A stretch of DNA of 24,887 nucleotides from NCBI GenBank assembly GCA_002452215.1, contig DKCO01000001.1, positions 1-24,887 of the forward strand. The letters are read 5' to 3'. This document shows positions 1 to 6,936 of the stretch, one piece after another. Below the pieces are notes generated by a model, which saw nothing but the letters and a program-made list of their open reading frames with translations, did not search any database and was not told where the DNA came from. Source of the stretch: Spirochaetales bacterium UBA6872 (GTDB lineage Bacteria; Spirochaetota; Spirochaetia; Sphaerochaetales; Sphaerochaetaceae). Positions within the stretch are counted from its first letter, which is position 1, and every line of letters begins with the position of its first letter. The translations under genes were made by a program, and so were the position numbers.

Positions 1-941
1 TCCTTGAGGAGAACCTTTTTCCCTTGCAATGTCTTATCCCCATAGTGGAAAGCGGTGTCAAATGATAAGGCATTGCATTTATCGACGATCTTGGCATCGC
101 GCTTGACGGGAAGGAGAAAGTGCATATCCGGATTGTCCTTCAATTCTGGTTCTATGTTCTTTAACTGAAAGCCCTTGTCTGCAACAATGATGCCCCTCTT
201 TATTCCATTTTTATTAATAAAGCCATTTACTGTTACGCAATCCAGATTGTTTCCTGGGTAAACTGATGAGCATATAGGCTCCATTGTCTCTACATCAAAG
301 GCATAGAGGATGGATATATCTCTGGTCCCCTTGACTCTTGCCTTTCTGCTATATGAAGAAAAATCATTGGCATTGCTATTGTCTTGCTTGAGCGTCCCGT
401 CTATCGCAACCACATGGGATGAATCCACTCTCTCTATCCTCTTTTCATAGAACGAAAGCCTCTTGGAATCATCCATGCCAAGTTTCTTCAACAATTCGGT
501 TACGCTGTTTTTGGATAAGGCACAGCCAGGATAATATACCTTGGTAAAAGTCCTGCTGTATTCCGTCGAAAAACAATTGCAGGCGATCTTCGGTTTTATC
601 GCTAAAAGCATAGCTATAGCCATTATGTTGGTTGCATCATTTATAGGGAAAACAGACAAGAGATCCTGGTAGATATCTTTCGACTGAGAATAAACAAAAG
701 AGGAGGCCCCATAACTGAAACACTCAGACTCCTTTGCTGTCTTTTCTTTCTTGGCTACAAATACACCATCAATTATATGGCCTATCACTTTACCATTGGA
801 AGGCATGGGATTTCCTCCTGGGGTATAGCTGATTGCCCCTCTTTCCCTGACGGAGTAGCGGTACTTCGTATTTCTTTTGCTATCTTCAACAATTGTATTC
901 TTCGGTCTTTCTACATTCCTAATCTCTAATGGTACAGCCAT
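1..941 (-). CDS. DDE transposase, IS4/IS1634-like (3' part missing at window edge)
   Basis: The frame is open from ATG at 941 to the left edge, giving 313 codons with no stop, so only the N-terminal part is present. It probably catalyses cut-and-paste transposition with an RNase-H-fold DDE core. The first catalytic Asp is likely D181 in the motif AIDGT and the second D255 in VADKGF; the Glu should lie beyond the edge. A GTGAGAG ribosome binding site precedes the ATG, with a perfect TATAAT box further upstream. The N-terminal region (about residues 1-60) contains the phrase GKVIGHI, common in DDE transposases of this type. The reading frame is intact as far as it can be seen, so the copy may be functional. 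The exact IS family is uncertain. Confidence 0.85.
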   Translation of the reverse strand, partial: MAVPLEIRNVERPKNTIVEDSKRNTKYRYSVRERGAISYTPGGNPMPSNGKVIGHIIDGVFVAKKEKTAKESECFSYGASSFVYSQSKDIYQDLLSVFPINDATNIMAIAMLLAIKPKIACNCFSTEYSRTFTKVYYPGCALSKNSVTELLKKLGMDDSKRLSFYEKRIERVDSSHVVAIDGTLKQDNSNANDFSSYSRKARVKGTRDISILYAFDVETMEPICSSVYPGNNLDCVTVNGFINKNGIKRGIIVADKGFQLKNIEPELKDNPDMHFLLPVKRDAKIVDKCNALSFDTAFHYGDKTLQGKKVLLK

Positions 942-969
942 AATAAAACTCTCACTTATATTATAGTTC

Positions 970-998
970 ATTATATAATAATCGGACTAAATATACAA
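970..998 (-). promoter_or_regulatory. Promoter of the transposase gene
   Basis: On the minus strand, TTGTAT (998-993) is followed by a 17-base spacer and a perfect TATAAT (975-970). The predicted start lies about 20-25 bases before the transposase ATG, leaving room for its ribosome binding site. The -35 matches the consensus only in its first three bases. Confidence 0.5.
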
Positions 999-1040
999 TA
1001 TTTTATTTTACGTTATTGCCAAGGATTCCTCGCTTCATGT

Positions 1041-1068
1041 AAAGAAAAACCACCCTTTTTAGGATGGT
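1041..1068 (-). terminator. Rho-independent terminator
   Basis: Read on the minus strand, ACCATCC, a 6-base loop and GGGTGGT form a 7-bp stem with one G-U pair, directly followed by TTTTTCTTT. It would end transcripts coming from the integrase, toxin-antitoxin and remnant genes before the transposase. Confidence 0.75.
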
Positions 1069-1195
1069 CTAGGTAAGATTCATTAGATAAAATGCATTTT
1101 TTATGCTTTTTCTTTGTTCAAAAAGCTTTTTCCCTTAATTTGTATAGTCCGATATTTTGGGAAAGTTTTAGTCTATACCAAAAGCTTTCGCTACA

Positions 1196-1336
1196 TCAGG
1201 AATCTTTGGTGATCTCTTTCCAGGCTAATAACTCTGGCATTATTTTAGAATCGGAGGACATTAAAACGACATTCCCCTTTACCTGAGAAATAATCCAATC
1301 AATTACACTCTGAGAAACATTGAAAGTTGCTGTCAT
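1196..1336 (-). pseudogene. Short remnant resembling the N-terminus of an ImmA/IrrE-family protein
   Basis: A 46-residue frame begins at ATG 1336, 6-7 bases after GAGG, and stops at 1196. The words VIDWIISQ and LLAWKE resemble the start of HTH/ImmA-IrrE metallopeptidase-type proteins, where a similar block precedes the peptidase part. The rest of such a protein is absent: the following sequence has no continuing frame that looks related. I read this as a truncated gene left in the mobile element. It could instead be a real short protein; the resemblance is from memory of the family and is weak. Confidence 0.35.
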
Positions 1337-1505
1337 CCTTTCCCTCATAATTATCAATAAATAACACCATTCGATAACCAACTTAAAAATATCATTGCTT
1401 GCTGCAATCTTCAAGCAAATAAAAGCTTTCAGAATGAACTACCAAATATGAAATCGTAAAAATGCCATCCAATACAGATAGCAATTGCGATGAAATTTCA
1501 TGTCG

Positions 1506-1889
1506 CTACAACAAATCCTTATAGCTGATTTCCAAAGCAGGAGCAAGCTTCCTTGCCACATTGATGCCAATAGGTCTCTTTCCTCTCTCTATCTGGGATA
1601 TGGATTCCCTTGCCACTCCTGATTTCTCAGCAAGCTCTTTCTGTGTGAGACCTGAATTCCATCTGTATGTACTGAGCTTTATCCCTGGATTGTCTTTTAT
1701 GCCCTTCTTCGCATCCTTGTACCAATCCATATCAAATGGATCCAAAAGTTCTTCTCCATGATTGTTCCAGAAACTTACATTCTCTTTTCCATATGTTGTA
1801 TTGACATATTGCAAAAGCCCACTTGAGATAGTTCCTTCTATCCTTAGGACTTCCTTATTTGTATGGGGCTGCTTCACGACTGCCAGCAT
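1506..1889 (-). CDS. XRE-family antitoxin / transcriptional repressor (HigA-like)
   Basis: This 127-residue protein is probably the antitoxin that neutralises the upstream toxin and represses the shared operon. The C-terminal half (about residues 70-127) is a helix-turn-helix of the XRE type, with the recognisable run LTQKELAEKSGVARESISQ followed by IERGKR. The N-terminal 65 residues are a separate domain that would contact the toxin. ATG at 1889 has a strong GGAGG six bases upstream and overlaps the toxin gene by 35 bases, so the two are translationally coupled. Toxin-first order matches HigBA-type systems. No nearby partner other than the toxin is seen. Function is from domain and context; the toxin pairing is inferred. 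Confidence 0.85.
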   Translation of the reverse strand: MLAVVKQPHTNKEVLRIEGTISSGLLQYVNTTYGKENVSFWNNHGEELLDPFDMDWYKDAKKGIKDNPGIKLSTYRWNSGLTQKELAEKSGVARESISQIERGKRPIGINVARKLAPALEISYKDLL

Positions 1890-2142
1890 AATACACCTCC
1901 ACTATGATAGAATCTTTTTCCCATATCCAACAAGCTACCCAGTGGTAACTCAGGTGGCAATGGTACTTTGCCCATCCTCTCCCAGATTCCAATTCAGAGA
2001 AGTTTTTCCAGTTCTTTCTGATTGGTCCATTGGCTCTGATATCATCCAAAAGAAGAGCGAATCTATATTTCTCCATCTCTGGAAGCCTTCCAAGACTCTT
2101 GCATGCCTTCTTGGATAATCGTACTTCATATCTTTTGTTCAT
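1855..2142 (-). CDS. RelE/HigB-type toxin
   Basis: This 95-residue small basic protein resembles the cytotoxic translational repressor family (RelE/HigB superfamily), which cleaves mRNA on the ribosome. Family-like features are YEVRLSKKACKSLGRLP at the N-terminus, HLSYHWVACW in the core, and the closing strand VEVYYAGSREAAPY. The start used is ATG 2142. AAAGGAG lies about 15 bases upstream, which is long; an in-frame TTG at 2169 would add nine residues but has no ribosome binding site. The gene lies just after the integrase stop and overlaps the antitoxin by 35 bases. A 15-base perfect palindrome at 2179-2193 just upstream could be the operator. The exact toxin subfamily is uncertain. Confidence 0.8.
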   Translation of the reverse strand: MNKRYEVRLSKKACKSLGRLPEMEKYRFALLLDDIRANGPIRKNWKNFSELESGRGWAKYHCHLSYHWVACWIWEKDSIIVEVYYAGSREAAPYK

Positions 2143-2178
2143 GATGTAGCAAAAATGCTCCTTTGTCAATAAATGTAA

Positions 2179-2193
2179 GGATGACTGTCATCC
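2179..2193. promoter_or_regulatory. Perfect inverted repeat upstream of the toxin gene (candidate operator)
   Basis: GGATGAC, one T, then GTCATCC is a perfect palindrome with 7-base arms. It spans the integrase stop codon and ends 37 bases before the toxin ATG. Position and symmetry suit an XRE antitoxin operator. Binding is inferred, not shown. Confidence 0.45.
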
Positions 2194-3324
2194 AAATATC
2201 CTGTCTATCTGCTCTGCAACAGGAAGAAGGTTCTCTGCATAGATATGGGTATATCCCTCTTGTGTGCCAAGATCTTGATGATGCCAGGAAAGATACTCCT
2301 GCACAAGGATATTGTTAAGCTTTGATAGAACCAACTCTGTATTCAGGGAGTGCCTCAAAACATGAGGTGATATCTTCTGGATTCTTTCAGGAGCAATGAA
2401 ATCCATCTTGAAATCAGTAAGGCATCTTATGCGGTCAAAACATATCTTTATGCCTTGTCTTGTGATATTTGGGAAGATCAGATCCGATGGAGCATCTGGC
2501 TTCAGATATGGCTTGAGGATTTCGTAAGTAACATTGGCAATGGGAATAGTTCTTATGATGTTCATCTTGGGAAGTCCTATTGTCTTCCAGTCCTCGTCCT
2601 TTCTGGCTCTGTTGATCAATATCTGCTTGATTCCATTCCTCTCGTTCAATTGAGCCGTGCAAAGAGCTGCGGCTTCTCCTCTTCTCATGCCGGTTGTAGC
2701 CAAGACTCCAAAAAAAGCCCTGTATTCCTCTGAGAGAAAGTGATTAGACTCCCATATAGCCTTTATGTCCTGAATCGGGATGGCAACCCTTTGTTGTTTC
2801 TCATAGCTTATATTCGCAAGACCAGAAGCTGGAGATTGGATAATGTATCCAGCTTGGGAACAGTATGAAAGGATGCTTTTAAAGGCTTTCCAGATATTGT
2901 ATGAGACTGATGTAGGTCCATATTTGAGCCAGATTTGCTTTCTTATCTCTATGCATTCGATTCTGGATAAGTCCTTTACAGGCTTCAGCAAGTATTTGCT
3001 AGGTATAGTTTCCAATAGCCTTTTTGCTTTCGATTGCATATTCACAGCATGAAGATGTCCATACAATCTTCCTGTGATTTCCGATTCCTTGAGCCTGGGA
3101 TTGGTGTCTATATTGGCAAATTCTTTGATGCAGCTTTTTAGAGTCTTTCGCTTCTCGATTTGCACAACTGGCACACGGATGAATTCCTTCAAAACGGCTT
3201 CTGCCTCATTTCGTGATTTTGTGCAACAAGAGATTCTTCTTCTCTTTCCTGTCTCGTCATAGGAAAAGAAGTACCAATTGCCCTTATCTTCAAAAAGTGT
3301 TGGGATTTTGTTTCTTTTTCTCAT
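2188..3324 (-). CDS. Tyrosine recombinase / site-specific integrase
   Basis: This 378-residue protein belongs to the phage-integrase family, which cuts and rejoins DNA at attachment sites through a tyrosine. The N-terminal 70 residues include a short arm-type DNA-binding-like strand (GNWYFFSYDETGKRRRISCC). A helical SAM-like core domain follows (about 95-180). The C-terminal catalytic domain shows ATTGMRRGEA (first Arg), HVLRHS (His-x-x-Arg) and GYTH (nucleophilic Tyr). The usual LGH is replaced by a SWHHQ run. ATG 3324 has AGGAG seven bases upstream. The gene points away from the tRNA-Gly 3' end, and phased GAAC/GTTC half-sites lie just upstream. All catalytic residues seem present, so the enzyme may be active. 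Likely role: excision and integration of the element to its left. Confidence 0.9.
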   Translation of the reverse strand: MRKRNKIPTLFEDKGNWYFFSYDETGKRRRISCCTKSRNEAEAVLKEFIRVPVVQIEKRKTLKSCIKEFANIDTNPRLKESEITGRLYGHLHAVNMQSKAKRLLETIPSKYLLKPVKDLSRIECIEIRKQIWLKYGPTSVSYNIWKAFKSILSYCSQAGYIIQSPASGLANISYEKQQRVAIPIQDIKAIWESNHFLSEEYRAFFGVLATTGMRRGEAAALCTAQLNERNGIKQILINRARKDEDWKTIGLPKMNIIRTIPIANVTYEILKPYLKPDAPSDLIFPNITRQGIKICFDRIRCLTDFKMDFIAPERIQKISPHVLRHSLNTELVLSKLNNILVQEYLSWHHQDLGTQEGYTHIYAENLLPVAEQIDRIFG

Positions 3325-3341
3325 TTTTTGCTCTCCTAAGT

Positions 3342-3379
3342 GAACTCGATTGTTCTTTTTTGTTCCTAAAGAACAAAAA
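3342..3379. promoter_or_regulatory. Phased GAAC/GTTC half-sites and inverted repeat before the integrase
   Basis: Four half-sites occur in 33 bases: GAAC at 3342, GTTC at 3352, GTTC at 3362 and GAAC at 3371, that is every 9-10 bases. The last two lie in a perfect 9-base inverted repeat, TTTTTGTTC (3357-3365) and GAACAAAAA (3371-3379), with a 5-base centre. There is no T-run after the repeat on either strand, so a terminator is unlikely. It sits 18-55 bases upstream of the integrase ATG, a place for a repressor, excisionase or integrase arm sites. Confidence 0.4.
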
Positions 3380-3443
3380 CCGATTCTATCAAAACTTCGG
3401 TAGAGCAGAGTAAATACTTACTATACAACAACTTACGAACTAA

Positions 3444-3515
<72 letters not shown>

Positions 3516-3529
3516 AAACAACAGACATA

Positions 3530-3558
3530 ATATTAAAAACTATCAAATGTCTTGTCAA
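3530..3558 (-). promoter_or_regulatory. Promoter of tRNA-Gly
   Basis: Minus strand: perfect TTGACA (3558-3553), 17-base spacer, TAATAT (3535-3530). It ends 14 bases before the tRNA 5' end, the usual distance for a short tRNA leader. Confidence 0.7.
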
Positions 3559-3614
3559 TTGCTTTCTGGATATATTCTGATTTATTTTTAATCCAACAAT
3601 ATATCGAGGCAAAT

Positions 3615-3643
3615 ATGACCATTTGGAATTATTGTTGTATATT
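3615..3643 (+). promoter_or_regulatory. Promoter placing the start of transcription at the first M29 ATG
   Basis: ATGACC (3615-3620), 17-base spacer, TATATT (3638-3643), then six bases and ATG at 3650. No Shine-Dalgarno sequence fits between them. The predicted transcript would begin at or next to the ATG, so it would be leaderless. Confidence 0.55.
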
Positions 3644-3649
3644 ATCTCT

Positions 3650-4798
3650 ATGAATATTTTTCTTGAACGTTATGCTGATGAAATACTTATCAGCTCTTTA
3701 GGGTTGAAAAGCGGAGATGTTCTTTCAATCAATACAGAGGAATGCAACTCGGAGTTTGCACACATACTTGCCAAGAAGGCAAGAGAAATAACAGGAAATG
3801 GATGCTATATACAGTTGATAGAAAATGGCAAAGTTGTTGCAACTGAAGAAGCAGCAACCGATTTCCCAATCGAGAAAAAGCCAACTGCCCTCCTCCACCT
3901 GCCAACATATAAGGAATATGAGGAAATAGAAGATGAGAAGATCTATGAGGCACCTAAGCTTCAATCGTTCAGGCTTCTTTCCGAACCATTGTTCAATCCT
4001 TCACCATCGATTCCATTTTCTTCTGCCCCAAGCCCTAACAAAGCATGGGGAAAAAGCCTCGATGATGAGGGAACAGCTTCCCTAGCCTCATCTCTGATTT
4101 CAGATCTCTTATCCCTTGGAGAAGATGACTACCTTGAAAGGACAAAAAGCCTCAAGGAGATCTTGCGCTATGAGAGAGACAAGCTGAACAAACTCGAACT
4201 TGCACAAGGCAGAATAACAACAGAAGAAGGTACAGACTTATCATTTAAGTTCCTGGATGGCTCTGAATTTGCGATTACAGAAACATCGACCTCAAATGGC
4301 AGGCTCTTTACTCCAACAATCTTCTCATCAGATATTTTCAGAGCTTTGGACAAAACATCGCTAAATGGATACCTAAACATTACAAGGCCGATTATGCTCT
4401 TTGGAAAAATGATTACAAATCTTTCTGTTACATTCGAAAATGGATCAATCGTAGATTTTTCCTCTGATGAAAGGTCTGCCAGATTATTCTCACTTTATTT
4501 GAAACAAGACAGGGAAGCAGGAAAAGCGTCGATGCTCTCTATTGCAGAAGAGACTAATCCTGCATCATTTATAGAATACTTTTCTTTTCCAGAATGGGAC
4601 AGAATGAGAACTACATCTATAGTCCTTGGCGGACCACGCCCTGAAGGAATAAAAGAGGAAGTAAAGTCAGAAACTGTAGACAGCTTGGTATATCTATATC
4701 TTCCTATTGGATCCGATTCAATGATCATAGAAGCAAGCGATAATAAAGGTGAAGAATTTACAATTGTAGAAGATGGAATACTCCAAGAGGAAGAATAA
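3650..4798 (+). CDS. M29 aminopeptidase-like protein lacking metal ligands (pseudoenzyme)
   Basis: This 382-residue protein aligns along its length with the M29 (AmpS/PepS) aminopeptidase encoded next door: same N-terminal block (LGLKSGDVLSI), same LGEDDYLERT segment and same TRP...F strand region. The metal-binding positions are changed. PTEEIF of the neighbour is PTIFSS here (residues 222-227), the conserved Glu of IGEVAL is lost, His of the CHIALG motif becomes Thr (TTSIVLG), and VHTD becomes VYLY (347-350). It is therefore probably not a peptidase; a structural, dimer or regulatory partner of the second enzyme is possible. The start is set at ATG 3650; an upstream in-frame TTG (3623) lies in the promoter. 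An extra Pro/Ser-rich stretch (about residues 110-135) is unusual. The downstream gene begins two bases after its stop. Confidence 0.8.
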   Translation: MNIFLERYADEILISSLGLKSGDVLSINTEECNSEFAHILAKKAREITGNGCYIQLIENGKVVATEEAATDFPIEKKPTALLHLPTYKEYEEIEDEKIYEAPKLQSFRLLSEPLFNPSPSIPFSSAPSPNKAWGKSLDDEGTASLASSLISDLLSLGEDDYLERTKSLKEILRYERDKLNKLELAQGRITTEEGTDLSFKFLDGSEFAITETSTSNGRLFTPTIFSSDIFRALDKTSLNGYLNITRPIMLFGKMITNLSVTFENGSIVDFSSDERSARLFSLYLKQDREAGKASMLSIAEETNPASFIEYFSFPEWDRMRTTSIVLGGPRPEGIKEEVKSETVDSLVYLYLPIGSDSMIIEASDNKGEEFTIVEDGILQEEE

Positions 4799-4800
4799 AG

Positions 4801-6030
4801 ATGATAGAGGAATTTGCAAACAAGCTTTCAATATTGGTTTTGAAAAAAGGAATAAATCTAAAAAAAGGACAATGTCTTAATATTGTTGTAGGCCCAAAAA
4901 GTTATGAGTATGCTCAAGTCATGGCAAAAAAAGCATATGAGTTTGGCGCAAGATATGTGAATATATCAATAAACGATGCAAGACTTACAGGTGCAAGGTC
5001 AATTTACCAAAATGAAAAAGAAGACTTGGAATTCGTTCCAAGCTTTCTAAAGAATGCCGACTATGAGTTTATAGCAGAGAACTGGGCAAGAATCAGGATC
5101 GACTCCGGAGAAGACAGAATCGACGACTTTGAATCCAATATGGAAAAATCGCAAACCATAACAAAAGCAATCAGGAAAAGCGGAAAAGAGTATTCAGAGA
5201 AAACAATGTCCAATGAGCTAAGCTGGAACGTTTGTGCTGTTCCGGGCCCAATGTGGGCAAAGAAAATCATGGGCGAAAACGCAACAGAGGAGGATCTTGC
5301 CAAAGTTATGTCGAGGATTTTGCGACTCGATAACGATGATTATCTTGGCGCATGGGATGATTTTGACAAAACCTCGAAAAAACGCTCATCATGGCTCAAT
5401 GGATTGAAAATCAAAAGCTTGCATTACAAATCGCCAGTGACAGATTTCAAAATCGGCTTCAGGAAAAATGCTAGATTCTGCGGTGGATCTGGCATGCTAA
5501 AAGATGGAAGCGAGTTTTTTGCAAATCTACCAACCGAAGAGATCTTCACAACTCCAGACTTCAGGACAGCAAGCGGATACATTACAACAACACGTCCAGT
5601 CAGAGTATTGGATCATGAGACAAGGGATGTTACTCTCTTCTTTGAAAAAGGTGAAGTTGTTGACGTAAAAGCAAAACAAGGCCTTGATATAATGAAAAAA
5701 TATCTTGCTATTGACGATGGAGCAAAAAGAATAGGAGAAGTAGCCCTAGTAGATGAATCATCTCCTATCGCACAATCCGGTCTTGTATTTGGATCCATCC
5801 TTATCGATGAAAATGCATCATGCCATATTGCTTTGGGAGCTGGTTATACAGAATGTTTCGATGTTGATAAGCCACTTGTAACAGATGAAGACAAAATAAA
5901 CGCTGGTTGCAATATTTCTCTTGTACATACAGACTTTATGGTTGGTGGAAAAGATCTTGATATAATCGCAACAACATATGACGGGAAAGAGATTAAAATC
6001 CTTGACAAAGGGCATTTTACTCTAAAATAA
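4801..6030 (+). CDS. M29-family metallo-aminopeptidase
   Basis: This 409-residue enzyme should remove N-terminal residues from peptides in the cytoplasm using a two-metal site. Family length is about 410, so it is complete. The ligands expected for M29 enzymes are visible: E246/E247 in PTEEIFTTP, E313 in IGEVALV, H342 in CHIALGAGY (with the catalytic-type Y349), and H376/D378 in VHTDFMVGG. The start is ATG 4801, two bases after the stop of the paralogue; a GAGG lies about 11 bases upstream, inside that gene. The two genes form an operon, so their products are probably made together and may form a mixed dimer (inference). The gene ends near a convergent zinc transporter. Confidence 0.92.
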   Translation: MIEEFANKLSILVLKKGINLKKGQCLNIVVGPKSYEYAQVMAKKAYEFGARYVNISINDARLTGARSIYQNEKEDLEFVPSFLKNADYEFIAENWARIRIDSGEDRIDDFESNMEKSQTITKAIRKSGKEYSEKTMSNELSWNVCAVPGPMWAKKIMGENATEEDLAKVMSRILRLDNDDYLGAWDDFDKTSKKRSSWLNGLKIKSLHYKSPVTDFKIGFRKNARFCGGSGMLKDGSEFFANLPTEEIFTTPDFRTASGYITTTRPVRVLDHETRDVTLFFEKGEVVDVKAKQGLDIMKKYLAIDDGAKRIGEVALVDESSPIAQSGLVFGSILIDENASCHIALGAGYTECFDVDKPLVTDEDKINAGCNISLVHTDFMVGGKDLDIIATTYDGKEIKILDKGHFTLK

Positions 6031-6091
6031 GAAAAAACAATAATTTGAATGATTCTTATGGTTGTTTTATATCCTATTTAATAAAATTCAA

Positions 6092-6109
6092 TATTATATC
6101 GATATAATA
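6092..6109. repeat. Perfect 18-base palindrome between convergent genes
   Basis: TATTATATCGATATAATA reads the same on both strands. CAAT and ATTG flank it in near-symmetric positions. It lies in the 100-base gap between the aminopeptidase and ZIP stop codons. It is too compact and lacks a T-run for a normal terminator; a binding site or a two-way weak terminator is possible. Confidence 0.5.
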
Positions 6110-6130
6110 CATTGAGCGTTTCGATAGTGA

Positions 6131-6901
6131 TTAGGAAAAAAATCCATCAAGGATCATCATTATTACAAATCCTAAAGCAGATCCAAAAACACCAAGATTC
6201 GAATGCTCTCCCTTTGCTGTTTCAGGGACAAGGTCCTCAATTACAACATAAAACATTGCGCCAGCTGCAAATGCCAAAAGGTATGAGAGAATACTAACCA
6301 TCTCTCCTATTATGAAATAAGCAATAAAAGAAGCAATTGGTTCTACAATACCAGAAAGAGATCCACTTAGAAATGCTTTAAATTTGCTCTTCCCTGCTTG
6401 ATACAATGGCAATGAGACAACAAGCCCTTCAGGTATGTTTTGTAACGCGATGCCTAAGGAAAGAGCGATAACAGTTGAAAAGCTAATGCTATCTGAATAG
6501 AATGCAAAAGCTCCTGCGCTAGATCCAACAGCAAGTCCCTCTGGTATATTGTGTAGTATGATTGCTATGATCAACAACGAACTCTTTCCAAGCTTCGACT
6601 TCACTCCCTCTGCCTGGTCAGAGCCGAGATGAAGATGGGGCGTGAAATTATCAATTACAAGAAGAAATAAGATTCCTAGCATGAACCCAAATGATGAGGC
6701 AATATACCCATCTCGTTCGATTGCGGGAAGCAATAGCGACCATACAAGGGCCGCAAACATAACGCCAGATGAAAAGCCAAGAATAAACTTTTCAATTTTG
6801 GAATTCAACTCCTTTTTGAGGAAGAAAACTCCAAAAGAGCCAAGACTTGTACCAATCCAAGGGATAAGAAACAAAAAGGACAAGTAAAATAAACTATACA
6901 T
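6131..6901 (-). CDS. ZIP-family divalent metal transporter (ZupT/GufA-like)
   Basis: This 256-residue inner-membrane protein should import zinc or related divalent metals. It has about eight hydrophobic segments. The two signature helices carry HNIPEGLAVG and QNIPEGLVVS, whose His, Asn, Pro and Glu line the metal path in ZIP proteins. In the second, Gln replaces the usual His. A small PHLHLGS loop between helices 3 and 4 is typical of the variable metal-binding loop. Start ATG 6901 has no ribosome binding site but sits six bases after a -10 box. It is convergent with the aminopeptidase pair, which needs metal, so a functional link is possible but not shown. Confidence 0.9.
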   Translation of the reverse strand: MYSLFYLSFLFLIPWIGTSLGSFGVFFLKKELNSKIEKFILGFSSGVMFAALVWSLLLPAIERDGYIASSFGFMLGILFLLVIDNFTPHLHLGSDQAEGVKSKLGKSSLLIIAIILHNIPEGLAVGSSAGAFAFYSDSISFSTVIALSLGIALQNIPEGLVVSLPLYQAGKSKFKAFLSGSLSGIVEPIASFIAYFIIGEMVSILSYLLAFAAGAMFYVVIEDLVPETAKGEHSNLGVFGSALGFVIMMILDGFFS

Positions 6902-6907
6902 AACAAA

Positions 6908-6936
6908 ACTATATTGGATATAGAAATGAGCGACAA
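6908..6936 (-). promoter_or_regulatory. Promoter of the ZIP transporter gene (leaderless type)
   Basis: Minus strand: TTGTCG (6936-6931), 17-base spacer, TATAGT (6913-6908), then six bases and ATG 6901. There is no Shine-Dalgarno sequence before the ATG. Confidence 0.6.

Larger units (their letters stand above)
942..1505. other. Gene-poor stretch between transposase and antitoxin
   Basis: This AT-rich stretch holds the transposase promoter, a minus-strand terminator (1041-1068) and one short remnant gene (1196-1336). The word AAAAGCTTT occurs three times (near 1121, 1179 and 1416), once inside the 12-base palindrome AAAAAGCTTTTT at 1120-1131. A TTGTATA...GTCCGAT word appears in inverted orientation at 981-998 and 1140-1153. 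I see no other gene here. The end of the insertion sequence upstream of the transposase should lie in this stretch, but I could not fix it. Confidence 0.5.
1..3443. mobile_element. Putative tRNA-Gly-associated integrative element (partial)
   Basis: This is an inferred element, not a fully delimited one. A tyrosine integrase lies about 120 bases from the 3' end of a tRNA-Gly gene and is followed by a toxin-antitoxin pair, a gene remnant and a transposase. That is the usual order for an island inserted at a tRNA 3' end. The tRNA end at 3444 would be one attachment site. I saw no second copy of the tRNA 3' end between 1 and 3443, so the far boundary should lie to the left of this window. The transposase may be a later insertion inside the element. 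Confidence 0.5.

Noticed and set aside
1120..1131. AAAAAGCTTTTT palindrome and two further AAAAGCTTT words nearby
   Set aside because: Simple AT-rich words without regular spacing or a partner gene; expected by composition.
1762..2118. Plus-strand frame of 118 codons across the toxin-antitoxin pair
   Set aside because: Antisense to two recognisable, translationally coupled genes; the translation has no domain features.
3357..3379. Inverted repeat before the integrase as a terminator for tRNA-Gly
   Set aside because: The stem is A/T rich and is followed by AGAACAATC and not by a T-run on the tRNA strand, so I treat it as a binding-site candidate.
6030..6091. AAAACAA and TTGTTTT as a terminator stem after the aminopeptidase gene
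   Set aside because: Weak A/T pairs, a loop of more than 20 bases and no T-run; not convincing.
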